From Roseovarius nanhaiticus (GTDB lineage: Bacteria > Pseudomonadota > Alphaproteobacteria > Rhodobacterales > Rhodobacteraceae), in contig NZ_FTNV01000001.1 in NCBI RefSeq assembly GCF_900156535.1, positions 1,364,001 to 1,428,000 on the forward strand: a stretch of 64,000 nucleotides of DNA, in the 5' to 3' direction. Shown one piece after another: positions 63,830 through 64,000 of the stretch. Each line of letters starts with the position of its first letter. Positions within the stretch are counted from its first letter, which is position 1. The position numbers were made by a program, and so were the translations under genes. Below the pieces are notes generated by a model, which was given only the letters and a program-made list of their open reading frames with translations, was not told the origin of the DNA and ran no database searches.

Positions 63830-64000
63830 TCAGTTGCTCTGGTAGTTGACAGCTTGGTTGCCGTTGCCCTGCTGGATGATTGCGCTCTTGTTCGCAGTAC
63901 CCAGCTGGATGCTTGCGGCGGAGTTCAGAGACGCCGCACCAGCAACCGCACCGATTGTGGCCAAGCCTGCCGGGATTGCAACGTTCCGCATCGTGCCATC
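63830..64000 (-). CDS. Curlin-repeat protein, at or beyond window edge
   Basis: The minus-strand frame ends in ASIQLGTANKSAIIQQG then NGNQAVNYQSN, a curlin-type Q-x-G-x2-N / Q repeat, and stops at 63830. An ATG at 63991 would give a 53-residue protein with a weak signal-like N-terminus, but the frame stays open to the window edge, so this is more likely the C-terminus of a CsgA-type major subunit. It would be the first gene of the csg operon seen here. Confidence 0.6.
   Translation of the reverse strand, partial: DGTMRNVAIPAGLATIGAVAGAASLNSAASIQLGTANKSAIIQQGNGNQAVNYQSN

Overview
The window reads as chromosomal DNA of a marine-type alphaproteobacterium of the Rhodobacteraceae (Roseobacter group). 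The basis is the high GC content, the gene families present, and a diagnostic block in the order pckA / chvI-chvG-hprK-rapZ-EIIA(Man)-ptsH. This is inferred from gene order and protein character; no marker rRNA or tRNA gene was seen. No CRISPR array or intact mobile element was found.

Layout. 1-10.2 kb: stress and redox genes. These are a partial FMN reductase, two DoxX proteins, two LysR regulators, a clade-3 catalase, a DHA2-type exporter, a glutathionyl-hydroquinone reductase, a cytochrome b561, a beta-lactamase-fold hydrolase, and a small secreted protein made almost entirely of six 12-residue repeats. 10.5-13.4 kb: kynureninase overlapping a formylglycine-type sulfatase/phosphonate monoesterase. 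13.4-14.1 kb: decayed insertion-sequence pieces. 14.1-19.3 kb: a low-oxygen block (universal stress protein, phasin, and an operon of small ORF, fabI, bifunctional MaoC/phosphate acyltransferase and acetate kinase). Its three transcription units each carry an FNR-type palindrome at nearly the same distance from the first start codon. 19.5-26.1 kb: a TakP-type TRAP transporter, an acyl-CoA dehydrogenase, a CoA transferase and a LysR regulator, which look like a carboxylate catabolic unit. 26.4-28.4 kb: a GcvA-like regulator and an orphan Rieske oxygenase. 28.7-37.8 kb: a complete histidine utilisation locus (hutC, hutIHGU, hutF, hutD) with two matching palindromic operators, plus a D-threonine-aldolase-fold enzyme next to hutC. 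38.1-40.3 kb: a two-subunit GMC sugar/alcohol dehydrogenase. 40.5-51.1 kb: a membrane alpha/beta hydrolase, MgtE, an MFS permease, a second stress protein, two DUF1127 proteins, a rnk-zinc ribbon-mscS group, and dadA. 51.5-60.5 kb: pckA, ChvI/ChvG, the regulatory PTS (HprK, RapZ, EIIA, HPr), a phospholipid acyltransferase and a class II aroA. 60.8-64 kb: a curli operon (curlin, csgH, csgB-like, csgF, csgG) ending in an IalB-family gene and running off the right edge.

How it works together. Histidine is taken to glutamate plus formate by the five-enzyme Hut route under HutC. The FNR-marked block points to acyl-CoA/acyl-phosphate overflow, membrane fatty-acid reduction and PHA granule handling when oxygen is low. 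The ChvIG-PTS block joins envelope sensing to gluconeogenesis (pckA, divergent) through phospho-relay proteins with no sugar permease in sight. The curli block makes extracellular amyloid. Points most worth a second look are the 36-bp repeat protein, the FNR-marked block with its unannotated small ORF, the paired LacI-type sites in the pckA-chvI gap, and the IS graveyard.
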